Part shown: positions 1-12,393 of the stretch, one piece after another | Numbering within the stretch: the first letter of the stretch is position 1 | How the letters are laid out: every line of letters begins with the position of its first letter | Assembly (NCBI GenBank): GCA_964036295.1 | Contig: OZ038466.1 | Coordinates: forward strand, 26,233,997-26,297,996 | Length of the DNA stretch: 64,000 bases | DNA from: Plumapathes pennacea | Taxonomy: Eukaryota > Cnidaria > Anthozoa > Antipatharia > Myriopathidae | Direction: 5' to 3' | Notes under the pieces: model-generated | Databases searched by the model: none | Told to the model about the DNA's origin: nothing | Seen by the model: the letters and a program-made list of their open reading frames with translations, nothing else | Made by a program: the position numbers and the translations under genes

Positions 1-272
1 ACTTAAATCTACTGAGTGGAATACAGTAAAAAGGTAGTTATTTAAATTCTAACAACATTTACTTTTATCTATAATTAATGACAAAATGGCGGACCAAAAC
101 ATCATGATATATGCCCAGACATCTGGTTGTTCAATCAAGTAATAAGAGGCTGATTTAAACGAAAAAACAAAAAAACAAAAACAAAAACAAAAACAAAACA
201 AAAGGCAGGGCATCGTCGGAGTTTGCGACATGATAAATCAATTGAGTTTCACTGTTGCACCTCATCCACAGC
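1..272. other. 3' flank of paralogue A
   Basis: Non-coding. It is closely similar to the 3' flanks of paralogues C (about 13633-13856) and D (about 19512-19757), including the text around ACTTAAATCTACTGAGTGG. A CAAAA-type simple run lies near 165-205. In C and D the same homology continues further from the gene, so the array or its duplicated flank probably extends beyond the left edge. No clear AATAAA signal was found for the minus-strand gene. Confidence 0.6.
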
Positions 273-3200
273 TTACGAGTATCTTGTAGTGTCCGGGCCT
301 AAGAAGGGTCGTTTATGCTCGGCGCTGTTGAATCCACTTCTTACGCAAATTCCAAGGATCTTCTGGGATCCTCTGATGATAGCGATAATCAACCGACACA
401 GCTGAGAGAATATTGCAAACGTCCCAAGAACGCACAAGGCAACAGGAAGAAACCCGAGAAGTAAAACCTCCACCCACTCCAGCACTTGAAGGCCAACTTC
501 ATTCGGGCCAGCGGCTTCTATTCCAGCTGACATGAACACAGCTTCTGTTAGGTTGAACGTAGCTATGGCAACCAAGGCAACCAGGGACACTGTCTCACAG
601 ACGTTGGCGCTCGTGCTACGATAGGGTCGCTTGAAAATGTGGTGAGCAAGTATCAGTACGCTAGCAAATTCAAGAGACATCAGGCGAAACATGGGGTTGG
701 CGATAAAAGAGTGCAGGCAAAGGAGCAGGAACCGTCGACCAATCAGGACGCTTTCCCAATACACCGTTCCGTTGTCCTCTTCTGTTGGAGTCCTGAAGGG
801 TTCGTAGAGTGTCTCCTTGATTTCTTTTCCGTTTGAGCTGTCCAGCTGCATGGTGTTGTTTCCCCTGACACGTTGCACGGCCCAGCGAACCAGGAAAGGC
901 AACGGCAGTGCGCATGCTCCCAGGAACTCCTTGGCTGATACTTTGTTCCTGTAGAGCGACAACGAACCAAAGTACAGCACCATAATGAAAGGAGCCACAA
1001 AGACAACGATGTAGGCCATTAGTCCAATCTGCCACCACTGCCAGCAATGAATGTTCCCGTTCAGGAATAGTCGCGACTCTGAGCCAATGGGAACGCAGTG
1101 TAAGAGAGACAGTGCAGTATCTGCCAATCTTTCGTAGCCTAGCAACAGGATCTCCATGAGAACGGCTAGATAGAAGGTTAGGGATGGTTTCTTTAAACCA
1201 CATATCTTGGCGATCACTTTGTGGATAAGAAATACGACAACGGAGCAAGCCATCGTTGTAAAAACCCTTGAGCACATGAAGAGTTCCTTGGTGACAGCTG
1301 TCAAGCCCGGAAAGGGACATCCAACCTCTTCAGAGAAGTACTGCAACTCAAAGTCGAACAGATTAAACCAGGCGAACAGAAGGTTGACTTTGGAAAATAA
1401 ATGCTCAAAGTCTTTAAGTACAAGCAACTCAGCCATTTGATAGAAGTAAAATGTTATCTTCAGGTATCCGTGGTCAAAGTGTGCCTCTTGTAATTGGATG
1501 GCCTCACTCGCAGGACGTCTGTACCAAAATGTCTGACGCCAGAGAAACGACAGAAGAGGTTGTCTGAACATCAATAATAGAACGAGTGCAATTGAGTAAG
1601 AAGCAGTGAAGACCCAAAACCAACGGTCTTGGCACTCGCTTTGAACTCTACACCTTGTACTGAACATTTCCTCGCTGTACTCATCTTGACAAGCGCCGCA
1701 CATTTTCCCAGTTCTGTGTCCCAAACAACCGTTATAGTCAGAAACGTTAGAGGTGTTCTGAGGACGACAGTATTGCAAAGGACAGGTAATGAAAGTCAAG
1801 ATGGACGGACGTTTCTCATAACCCCAGAAGTTCGGTTTGGCTTTGATGCCATCAAGACAAGTTGCTCCATAGGGACAAGGGTGACACTCTGATTGGTTTT
1901 TCTTGAAACCTGCAGAACGGCCGTGTTGGAGGGAGTAGGTCCTTATCGGACAGTTGTCGCAGAAAACTTTGAGAGTGGACAGATTTTTTACGCAACTTCC
2001 CTCGTACCCCAAGACTCTCTGTTCGCGGGTCCAATTCATGAAGTTTAAAACGGTATTGACTGGGCACTGTATTTCAGTAGATGAATCCAAAACAACGGAT
2101 TCTTCCTTGATCGCACTTATCACTGGGTAAAACGGGGAGGTTGTACTTGCGACGAAAGTGCTCTCTTCAATAAATAAGTGTCCTTTGTTGATCGAAGAAA
2201 TGAAGATTGGCCACCATGTTATGTTACAGTTAAGTCTTCTTTGGTACTGTTCTTGGTTGTAGGAATGTTCCTTTACTTATGGTCAGACTTCCTCGCCCAT
2301 CCCCGTGGTCTATCACAGCTCCTTCTGCAGAGAGGAAAGAATTATTCGTGAAGTTGCAGTTGAAGAAACCTGCATCCACATTGCTTAAAAAAACAAGCCC
2401 GAAGAAACCAGTGTTTCGTTCAAATCGTGTATTGCTGAAATTCACCTGGCTCGCCATTTTACCGGATTGGCATTTCATTTTGCCATAAGAAGTCATCTTC
2501 ATGTACACAGTGTACCCAGTTCTGTTATAGAACTCGAAGTTGTTGTTGTCTAAAAATCGAGAGTTGTCTATAGTCATATTTAGTTTCCGTTCGCTGGTAA
2601 AGTCGGACAGCAATAGTGCAGCACCCTGAATAGAGCGGAAAGTAACGTTTTGCAGTACTATTCCATAAGAAACATCCAGGGAATGATCGCTATTTTCTTC
2701 GAATTGGACTGCTGGGAGTTGCGTGCTCCGTTGATGGACGCTCTCATTAAACAAACAGTTTCTTATTTTCACCGTCACATTCATGGCCTTTTGAGCAGAG
2801 AATTTAAGAAAAAAACCAGCACTGTTATTTGAGAACAACGAATCCTCCAGGGTGATGAACGATGACCTTTTGATAGAAGACTTAAAGGTTAAACACAGTG
2901 CCTTTCGGTTAGAGACGAACGTCAAGTTGCTGAAGTTCATATTCAAACATCCATTTACCAGGACACCGTTGGATGTCGAGACAAACGACGAGTTCAGTAT
3001 TCGCAAATTCCCAGCTTCACTCCTGCTTGTCTTTACATCGACGACAAAGGCGGTTCCATTGGAGTAGTTGTCTTGGAAAAGGGTATTGCGAATTTGTATG
3101 TTTGTCACTCCAAGGGCGTTGTTCACATGTACCATTCCATTTTGAGACTTTAACATAGGCTGTATGTGATTATTCTTAAACACGACACCTGAAATGTCAA

Positions 3201-4109
3201 CTGTAACAACTCCGATCTTGTGCCTATAGTACGTCTTCAAGATTGTCATGCAGTTGGTGTTGTTTTCAAAGACAGATATTTCCAAGAACAAAGTCATAAT
3301 GATGCCTGTCATGTTCAAAGGACTAAAGCAGTCCGAGAAAGTGCAGTTGAAGACGGACACGCTACAGTTTCCAAAGAAACTTGTTCCATTTCCAGAAAAT
3401 GCCAAATTATTCAAGCTGACGTTTAAAACTTTCTCAGTTCCAGGTGACCAGAAGCGGAGGCCGTGATCACATGACAGGTAAGCTCGCTCGTGTAGACCAA
3501 TAACAGACAGACTCTTGCTGATAAACCTTGCTGTCCGTTCTGCCAAGTCTGTGGGTTTTTCACAGCCGTATGGGTGATTCCTGCTCTCGCGTCCATCCAG
3601 ATAAATCACGTCTTTATTGCTCGCCAGGTCAGCTGTGTAACGTAGTGTTTTACAGGGAGAGGCCTGGGAACCACATCCTCTGTAGTCAATGCCATCCTTG
3701 GAAACATACCATTCGTGACACGCCCGGCCTAAAAAGAAACAACACAAGATTACAGACGTCAAAAGTTACGGAATACTGAAGACATTGGTTTAAAGTTTTC
3801 TGGGTATCATCAAATGCACGTTTGGCGTGAATGCCGGGTGACTTTGGTAAATGGACCTTAGACTCAACAGAAGCCGGTAAAAGCAGTGTCGTAATCACGC
3901 GAAGGTAAGAACATTTCACTTTCGCAAAACGATTCAGAGGGAAATTACTGAATTTCCCCCAAAAAACTGCATTTAATTCTGTCGAGCCCTGTTTCTGTCA
4001 AAATTCTTACGAAAATCAGACAGAAACAAAAAAGAAATCCGGTAAACACCGCTATTAGAAGGTTCTCATTGAGAATATTTATTTATTTCAGTGGTCATGC
4101 CTTTAGGTT

Positions 4110-5173
4110 TAAAGTTCGGGTCAAAATTTGAAATATGGAAGTAAACACTGGTATTGGAATGTACTCACATTAAGAGATTTCACTTGCTCCTTTAGATTTC
4201 ATGCGGCATTTCAGAAATTGCAATCAAGTCTGCACTGATAAATTTAAACCTTAATTTAAAATATCAGTAAAATAAAGGAAAATATCAGCTCTCTACAGCG
4301 CCCGCTTGCTAGATTCCGGGATCTTACATATTGAACAGATCAAGACACCGCCTAGCGGTGAGAACTCCTTATTGTTCATTCGGTCCGAAGGCCTTGACCA
4401 CCTAACTTGCAAGTTCAACGTAAAAGAGAAATGACAAGTAAAATACTGGATGTTCTGTACAAATGGAGAGCGGCCAGTCAATTCCGCTAACTCATATCTA
4501 TATTTATGACCCATCAAATATTTCCTCCCGCGCGTGATTGGTAGAATCGTGACACATGACCGAATAACCCCGGCCTGGCGAACTATCGCTGTTTATTGAC
4601 AATATCCGAACACAGTTTTAATAGTAATCACAAAAATCCATTACGAGATGACTACGGAGGAGGACATCAATTCACTTGTCAAAAAAGCAGTTCCAGAAAG
4701 CACCAAAGAGCTCCACAGTCCTTGCGCCATTATTTGCGCTGCGAGAGGAAATATTTGAAGCATAATAAAGACAATAAACTACTTTTGGCAAGGAAATATG
4801 CACGGATAATTGTCCTTGGACATTATCTGTTCCTCGAAGCTCACAGGTGCCCTCGAGCTTCGCTCTTGCAATATCCTCGGACATTTATCCGTGCATAATA
4901 TAACGTTCACCTCATGTGACACTACTAACTTGAGAAATTCGGAGTTTAAAAAATGACTGACATGTCCACGAAGTAGTAGGTCAGTAGCTTTATGTTAAAA
5001 CGAAGTAAATTAACCCAGAGAGTAACTTTCTCGTTAGCAGTGGATAGATGTTTAGTTATAATAAGTTTATTGCTGCCTACAACGCCAGAAAACGGCGTCG
5101 CATTTCACAGTCTTGCGGGTCACTACTAAGCTGCTAGCCCTGATAAACAATTCATGAACAGAAACTCACTTAC
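4110..5173. other. Part of intron 1 of A not shared with the other paralogues
   Basis: Up to about 4110 the intron matches introns of C and D. From there to about 5560 the sequence has no counterpart in the other copies, and it ends in the alternative signal exon of A. It contains a short plus-strand reading frame starting MTTEEDINSLVKK near 4648 and the palindromic element at 4797-4897. Together these suggest a degraded mobile element inserted in, or carried with, this segment. Confidence 0.4.
4797..4897. repeat. Palindromic MITE-like element
   Basis: Two 19-base arms, TATGCACGGATAATTGTCC at 4797-4815 and its near-perfect reverse complement at 4879-4897 (one mismatch), enclose about 63 bases with further CTCGAGC/GCTTCG-type self-complementarity. 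The whole could fold into one long hairpin, as miniature inverted-repeat elements do. I did not see a second full copy in the window, so family membership is unproven. Confidence 0.5.
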
Positions 5174-5559
5174 CTGTTTGACTCAGGATGACAAGAACTA
5201 AACTCAAACTTCCCAAAAGCATCAGGACAGCCAACTATCAAGAGTCGTGCCAGGTATTTAGACCAAGATATCACGACAAAAACACGGATACTTTCAGTAT
5301 CAACTGTAAGGCATCAGGAAATATATATCTTGAAACTGAAACATTGTCATGTTAGCTACTCCAAGAAAGAGAAAGTAGGTCAGAAACGATAAATAGATCT
5401 AATCTTGAACAGTTATCTTCAAACTTGGACCCGCACATCCATGAAATCTTAGTATGAACTATAGAAAGTTTAGGGAGGCCGCCAAATACATTGCTTGACA
5501 CGAACACCGAGGTTAAAGTTACTATTAGTCGTACGAAACTAGTTAATAGTCAAGAGCTT

Positions 5560-6438
5560 TCGCAAACTTAAAAACGCAATTTCCTTTTTTCAATACGGAC
5601 TCACGAGACTAGTTTGCGTAAATATTTGTATAACTTGTGAAAAAAGCCCCTCTTTTGTGCCATTGCGACAACAGAGAGGCTTAAGCCATGACCACAAAAG
5701 GCAATGGAGTGTCGGCAACACATACGCACATGCGAATAAACGGCCGGAGTTGGAATAAAGCGATGTGGTTACGGTTGGTGCCATGGCAAAAGAATATCAC
5801 GTGGTAGCACTACCACAACTGTTCCAGACTTTCTAATGCGTAAAATAAAAATCTGAATCTTTATTTTGTTTTAATTATTTTATTTCAGGGCACGGCATTG
5901 AATGCATATAATATACCTTAATACGTGCAAATTTAGTGCGGCGAGCACAAGCTATTTACAAAGGCCGTACTTTGGTTGGACGAACAAGCTAACTATAATT
6001 ACTGACCTAATATACAAAAGAAGAAAAAGAAAATATACCTCAGCCTGCGTTCTCTCGTAGCGTACATAATGGAAATATAATACTTGCATTCAAATCCATC
6101 ACTTTGTGAACCAGCAAACGCAGCAAAACGAGACAAACGGTACAGTACCGTCAACAGTCCTTATCTTGAGCACGTACAGTTGTTCAGTCTTGAAACTCCT
6201 CGTCGCTCTGTTTTTTCTCCTAGTTTTTCCTGGGTGGTGAGCTCGATGAATTGCTGGACAAGCTGATCAGTTTGACAAACGCTTGAGTATACGAGGCAAA
6301 AAAAAAAAAAAAAACGATATAATAACCCAAAGCGAAACGAAAATATCATGGCACTTTGTGTGAATGTTGCCTTGTATAAGCAAACTAGGACGCGGATGGG
6401 AACGCGTAGAACCTACAAAGAGTTAGGGTTTGACCTAC
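5560..6438. repeat. Duplicated block upstream of A (copy 1)
   Basis: Closely similar over its length to 25620-26490 upstream of D; both share CTCACGAGACTAGTTTGCG and GGGTGGTGAGCTCGATGAA. It includes a run of A at about 6299-6314 absent from the other copy, which interrupts the short minus-strand frame that is open at 26240-26452. It marks a segmental duplication within the array. Confidence 0.65.
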
Positions 6439-6501
6439 CTACTCCAACCAGAAGAAGACAGTACAACGCCTCAAAAGCGCCATACCACAACAAAGCGGCA
6501 T
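6439..6501 (-). pseudogene. Relic signal-peptide exon of paralogue A
   Basis: Homologous to the 64-base signal exons of B, C and D (which start MPLRC and end GTTGGAGTAG before the donor), but 63 bases long. One base is missing after the eighth or ninth codon, so the frame shifts and reaches TAG exactly at the splice junction. The donor remains, as GTAGGT. It cannot supply a signal peptide to A by normal splicing. The intact exon at 5174-5222, closer to the large exon, probably replaces it. Confidence 0.65.
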
Positions 6502-7000
6502 CGCGCAATGCTTGTTAGAGAAAAAAACTGAATGAAGAACCAGCGCGAAATTGTTACTTTCACCACTTCTGGGAGTCTTCCGGTTGTATTCAGGCATTCT
6601 CAGTATTCATCCATTGTATAAATAACAATCAAGTCCTATAAATACGAATATACATCAGCATATGAACAGGTTCGATGAAGATATTGGAAGGGAAACGGGA
6701 AGTGGACACGCAAAGGTTGATTTTTTTGTTTTGTTTCTCTTTTCGGTTCTATAAATTGTGCCCGTCGGAATTTCAGGGAAACACAACAATAACAAGTTTA
6801 AAACGATTTAGCAATGTAGAAATTGTTTACATACACTTCATGACAAAATAAATGTCCTGACATCTGACTAGTAAACATACTGGGACATCTGGCTGTTCAA
6901 TCAGCCGATTAAAAGATAGCACAAAGGAACAAGTGCCAAGTCATCACAGGAATTTTGTCACAATTCCGATTAACCGCTCCAACAGGCTTCTATTGTTCCC
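6502..7000. other. Upstream region of A and 3' flank of B
   Basis: The part nearest 6502 matches the upstream flanks of the B, C and D signal exons, including a CCTATAAATAC block about 135 bases before the relic ATG that is kept in all four copies (130-146 bases upstream in the others). On the minus strand it reads TATTTATAGG, a degenerate TATA-like box. Beyond about 6700 is the 3' flank of B, with nothing else recognisable. Confidence 0.4.
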
Positions 7001-10000
7001 TCACGAGTATCCAGAGGAGGTCGGATCTAAAAGAGGTCGTTTCTGCTTGGCATAGCTAAATCCACTATATTCACGAATTCTAAAAATTTTCTTGGATCCT
7101 CTGATCATAGCAGTGATCAAGCGACACAACTGGGAAAAAAATGAAAACGTCCCGAGAGCGCACAAGGCAACTGGAAGAAATCCGAGCAATGCAACTTCCA
7201 CCCACTCCAGTGCTTCAAGGCCAACTTCATTCGGGCCAGCGGCTTCTACTCCTGCTGACATGAACACAGCTTCTGCTAGGTTGAACGTAGCTATGGCAAC
7301 CAAAGCTACCAGGGACACAGTCTCACAGACGTTGGCGCTCATGTTACGATAAGGTCGCTTGAAAACGTGATGGAGAAGTATCAGTACGCACGCGCAATCA
7401 AGAGACATTAGGCGAAACATCGGATCGGCGATAAAAGAATGCAGGCAAAGGAGCAGAAACCGTCGACCAATCAGGACGCTTTCCCAGTGCATCGTTCCGT
7501 TGTCTTCTTCTGTTGGAGTCCTGAAGGGTTCGTAGAGTGTCTCCTTGATTTCTTCTCCACTTGAGCTGTCCTGCTGCATGGTGTTGTTTCCCCTGACATG
7601 TTGCACGGCCCAGCGAACCAGGAAAGGCAACGGCAGTACGCATGCTCCCAGGAACTCCTTGGCTGAGACTTTGTTCCTGTAGAGCGACAACGAACCAAAG
7701 TACAACACCATAATGAAAGGAGCCACAAAGACAACGATGTAGGCCATCAGCCCAATCTGCCACCATTGCCAGCATTGCTCGTTCCCATCCAGAAATAGCC
7801 GCAACTCTGAGCCAATGGGAACGCAGTGTAAAAGAGACAGTGCAGTATCTGCCAATCGTTCGTAGCCAAGCAACAGGATCTCCATAAGAACAGCTAAAAA
7901 TGCAGTTAGCGATGGTTTCTTTAAACCGCACATCTTGGCGATGATTTTGTGGATAAGAAAGATGACAACCGAGCAAGCCATCGTTGCGAAAACCCTTGAA
8001 CACTTAAAGAGTTCCTTGGTGACAGCTGTCAAACCTGGAAAAGGGCACCCAACTTCTTCAGAGAAATACTGCAACTCAAAGTCGAACAGATTAAACCAGG
8101 CGGACAGGATGTTGACTTTAAAAAGTAAATGCTCAGGGCCTTTGAGTACCAGCAACTCAGCGATTTGGTAGAAGTAGAAAGTTATCTTCAGGTATCCGTC
8201 GTCAAAGTGTGTCTCTTGTAATTGGATGGCCTCACTCGCAGGACGTCTGTACCAAAATGTCTGACTCCAGAGAAACGACAGAAACCGTTGTCTGAACATC
8301 AATAAGAAAACGAGTGCAATTGAGTAAGAAGCAGTGAAGACCCAAAACCAACGGTCTTGGCATTCGTATTTGACTCGACACTTTGTACTGAACAATTCCT
8401 CACTGTACATATGTTTACAAGCGCCGCACAATGTCCCAGTTCTGTTTCCATAACAACCATTGTAGTCAGAAACGTTAGAGGTGTTCTTGGGACGACAGTA
8501 TTCCAAAGGACAGGGAACGAAAGTCAAGATGGACGGACGTTTCTCGTAACCCCAGAAGTTCGGTTTGGCTTTGATACCATCAAGGCACGTTGCTCCATAG
8601 GGACAAGGTTGACATTCTGATTGATTTTTCTTGAGCCCTGCGGAACGGCCGTGTTGAAGAGAGTAGGTCCTTATCGGACAGCTGTTGCAGAAAACCTTAA
8701 GAGTCGTCACATTTTTAGTGCAATGTTTGCCGTTACCCAAGATGTCCTGAGGGCGACGCCAATTTTTGAAGTTGAGAACAGTATTGACTGGGCATTGTAT
8801 TGTGGTGGACAAATCCAAATAAACGGAATCTGACTTAGTCGCTGTTATTACTGGATAAAACGAATACGTTTCCCTCGCTACGACACTGCTTTCTTCAATC
8901 ACCAAGTGTCCCTTATTTATGGAAGAAATAAAGATCGGCCATTTGTTCGCTTCTATTTTTGATGCCATGTTCTTAGGTGGATTTCTGGGTTGTAAGAATT
9001 TTACGTTTCTTATAGTCAGGTTTCCTCGACCTTCCGCGTGGTTCATCAGAGCTCCCTCTGCGGAGAGAAAGTAATTTTTCGTAAAATCGCAGTCGACGAA
9101 TATGGCGTCCACATTCTTTAGAAAGACAATTCCAACAGAAGCAATGTTTCTCGTAAATTGCGTGTTTCTGAAATGGACCTGGCCTGCCATCTTGTTGGAC
9201 TGACATGGATACTTATCCTCTCCGTTAACCCTCAAATACACGATGTAACCAGTTCTCGTATAGAAGTAGATGTTTTCATTGTCTATAAACAGAGAGTTTT
9301 CTATGGTCACATTTAGCTTTCGTTCCCTGGTAAAGTCCGATAGAAAAAGTGCACCACCTCTAATGGAACGGAACCTGACATTGGTTATTGATATTTCATA
9401 AAAACTCGAGCAGTAGTTGTAATGATTGCTGTCCTTGAATGTCACCGCTGGGTATTGCATACCCTGATGGTCGACGCTCTCGTTAAACAGACAATTTTTT
9501 ATTCGCACCGTCACTTTTGCCTTTTGTATTGAAAATAGAAGAAAAAACCCAGCACTGTTATTTGAGAATAATGAATTCTCCACAGTGACAATCGATGGCT
9601 CGGTGGTCGAAGAGTTGAAGATTAACGACAATGCCCTTACGTTAGAGACGAATTTCAAGTTGCTAAAGAGCATGTCCAAGCACCCAGTTACCCGGACACC
9701 GTAGGGTGTCGAGACAAACGACGAGTTTAGTATTTTCAGACTCCCACCTCTGTTATTGTCTGAGTCTACTTGGATGGCATAGGCGTGTTTCGTGGAGTAG
9801 TTTTCTTGGAAGAGAGTATTGCGAATTTGTATGACCGTCCTTCCGGGGGTGTTGTTTACATATACCATTCCCGTCTGGTTCGAAAATAATTGTATATGGT
9901 TATTCTTGAACAAGACGCCTGAGATTTCTACCGAAAAATTTCCAGTTTTTTTTGAAGGCTTATTGATATTCATGCAGTTGGTATTTTTTTCAAAGACCGA

Positions 10001-12393
10001 CTTTCTCAAGAGCAAAGTCATGATGGTGCCTGTCATGTTCAAGGGACTAAAGCAGCCCGAGAAAGTGCAGTTGAAGACGGACACGCTACAGTTTCCAAAG
10101 AAACTTGTTCCACTTCCAGAAAATGCTAAATTATTCAAGCTGACGTTTAATACTTTGTCAGTTCCAGGTGACCGGAAGTGGAGGCCGTGATCACGTGACA
10201 AGTAAGCTCTCGTGTGGAGACCAATAACGGACAGACTCTTGCTGATGAAACCCCTTCCGGTCCGTTCTCGCAAACCTGTGGGTTTTTCGCAGCCATACGG
10301 ATGATCCTTACTCCCCTGCCCATCCAGATAAATGAAGTCTCCATTGTGAGCGAGGTCAACCGTGTAGCGCAGGGTTCTGCAAGGGTTGGTCCAGGCGGAG
10401 CAGTTCGGGTTATCTGTGCCGTTCGTGCAAGAGACGTACCATTCACGCTGTGCAGTTGCTGTAATTAAATCAAAAATGGGTTGAAAAAATACTTTACGAG
10501 CCACAAGAAATGAAAAAGAAAAGATATGCACGTTCACCACCCAGAATTGCTTTCCTGAAGGGAAACTCTATCTAAAGAAAATTCCGCGACGACTAAAACG
10601 GAGTCAGAGATCAAACTTCGGACCGCTTTCATTCTTTAGCTCAGTCCACACGTCGTTCCATGAAACAGGAATCACCATGTAATGTTATACGAATTCCACA
10701 ACGTTAAAATCGCAGGGATCTCGAAGTTGACGGATTTCTGGGATTTCTTGCATCTTTTTAACGGTTTCTCAACAAAAAAAATGAACAGACAATTCTAACA
10801 ATAGTCAATACTCCACAGGGAAATTCCCTTCTCCTTTGAGAAAAAAGCTATGAGACAATGGTAAAAACATTTACATATTTTCGAAACCTGCCTTCCAGTG
10901 ACTTTCACAACACAAACGATAAGCTACAATATCGCTTAACTTCCAGTGTAAGTGAACGCCACCTTCCACAGTTTGTTTCCTATATGATTTAATACAGGCA
11001 TGGGGCAGTACTCCACTTGAAGGTTTCTTGTGCATTATTATTAGAACTCTGCACAAGTGACGTGCTTCAAGTAGCGAAAGCACAGAATTTTATGTAAAAA
11101 AACTTGTCGTACGAGATCACACTGAACTATGTAGCAAACAGGACCAAGCACACTAATTTAACGTGATGGCTCAACTCTTAAAAGTAAATGGTGTTAATTT
11201 ATTTCTTTTCTAGAAAACTTGCGGACAAATTGCTATCCTTATCACACCACAATACTTGAGTATGAAATTGAAAATATGAGTTGAAAATATTAACTTTTAC
11301 GAGTAATAAGAAGTGGATAAGAAAAGAGGTGCAAGCTCACCGTGTGCAACTGCATTTCTTTCAAAAACTATCTGGAGAAAATTCCGCGATGACCGATATG
11401 GAGAACAACGGAGTTCAAACTTCAAGCCTCTCATTCCCAGATCTCCGCACGTCGGTCTATGTGAACCGGAACCACCATGTGATGGAATACGAAATGCACA
11501 GCGCCATACGTAATCCGGAATCTGAATTAGGGTTGGATTACTAAATCTAGCGTCATTTAAACGGACTCTCGACCAAAAGCACAGCCGGACAAAAATGCCG
11601 GCAGACCGCATAAACACGTTAAGTTAAGAATTGTGGAATTGTGTAAACACGGGCCTAAACGAGCTGCTGCGAACCATCCGGTCGCGTTCAACTCTCCGTC
11701 TTAAACAGTCCGATAAATTTATATTACGTCAACTCCATAGAGAAATTCCCTGCTCGTGGAACAATGGTTAAAACTACCTATACATCGAAACCTTACTGTC
11801 AGCAACTTTCACAACTACACAGGTGTGAGTGAACGAGGGTTTCCGCAACCTGTTTCCTATGTGACATAGGCATGATATGGACGATAATCTTAATACGCCT
11901 GAAGGCGTCCTGTGTATTTTTAGGACTCCGGGTACAATGAGCACAATTCAAGTAGCAAACCAAAGAATTTAACGTAAAGAACTTGCCAGTCGCACAATAT
12001 CACACTGAACTATGTAACAGCAAAGGACCAAGCACACGCAATTTACGCGCGGTGCCAAAACCCTTCATGAAATAAATGGTGTTGAAGGGTTTTTCTAGAA
12101 ACCTTGAGAATTTGGTATAATTACGTTCCCACGCTACAATACTTCCGGGTGGAACAGAATGCCAAATCGACAAAATGGAGGAAATAGGATAACTTCTGAT
12201 CAATATATGTGATAATGGGACGGCTTTTGCATGTATACAACGACGCTACCCAATCGGTAAAAGCTTCCCATTGTCCAGTTTCATTCGCCGTTCTACGTTA
12301 TTTTATGGAGAACATAAATTCTGACTTACCTACTCCAACCAGAAGTAAAACAGCACACCAACCTAAAAGCGCCAAATCACAACGAAGCGGCAT
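7001..12393 (-). CDS. Paralogue B: secreted-type beta-helix, multi-TM receptor-like protein
   Basis: Two coding exons: 12393-12330 (21 codons plus one base, hydrophobic signal peptide starting MPLRCDLALLGW, donor GTAAGT) and 10458-7001, joined as ...GV-ATAQREWYVS; 1173 residues. Residues about 22-560 form a beta-helix-like ectodomain with many N-x-S/T sites and repeated F-x-N-N strand motifs, preceded by a REWYVS...GTDNPNC entry motif. A cysteine-rich collar follows (to about 720, including CPYGATC and GTLCGAC), then roughly 8-10 hydrophobic spans (about 725-1130) and a short basic tail. No known enzyme motif was seen. A cell-surface receptor or adhesion role is an inference from architecture only. 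B is the most diverged of the intact copies. Confidence 0.8.
10545..12010. repeat. Diverged tandem duplication inside intron 1 of B
   Basis: About 600-660 bases at 10545-11150 recur in diverged form at about 11350-12010. Paired landmarks are AAAATTCCGCG at about 10578 and 11378, GGAATCACCATGT versus GGAACCACCATGT, and GGGAAATTCCC versus GAGAAATTCCC. The duplication explains why this intron is about twice as long as that of C. The open frames inside it (for example 11281-11544) do not look like genes. Confidence 0.5.

Larger units (their letters stand above)
273..5222 (-). pseudogene. Paralogue A: beta-helix/multi-TM protein, frameshifted
   Basis: Same family as paralogues B-D. The large exon runs 3728 to 273 (acceptor AG at 3730-3729). 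A candidate first exon at 5222-5174 encodes MLLGSLSLVLVILSQT, a good signal peptide, ends in GTAAGT, and splices in the right phase to give ...SQT-GRACHEWYVS. Compared with C and D, about 5 bases are missing near 2231 and 6 in-frame bases are added near 2250. The deletion gives a TAA stop at 2232-2230, just after the beta-helix half; the rest (2229-273: cysteine collar and membrane domain) stays open in the shifted frame. As written, the gene would yield a secreted protein of about 515 residues without membrane spans. It may instead be a pseudogene, a sequencing error or an allele. A relic of the other family signal exon lies upstream at 6439-6501. Confidence 0.7.
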
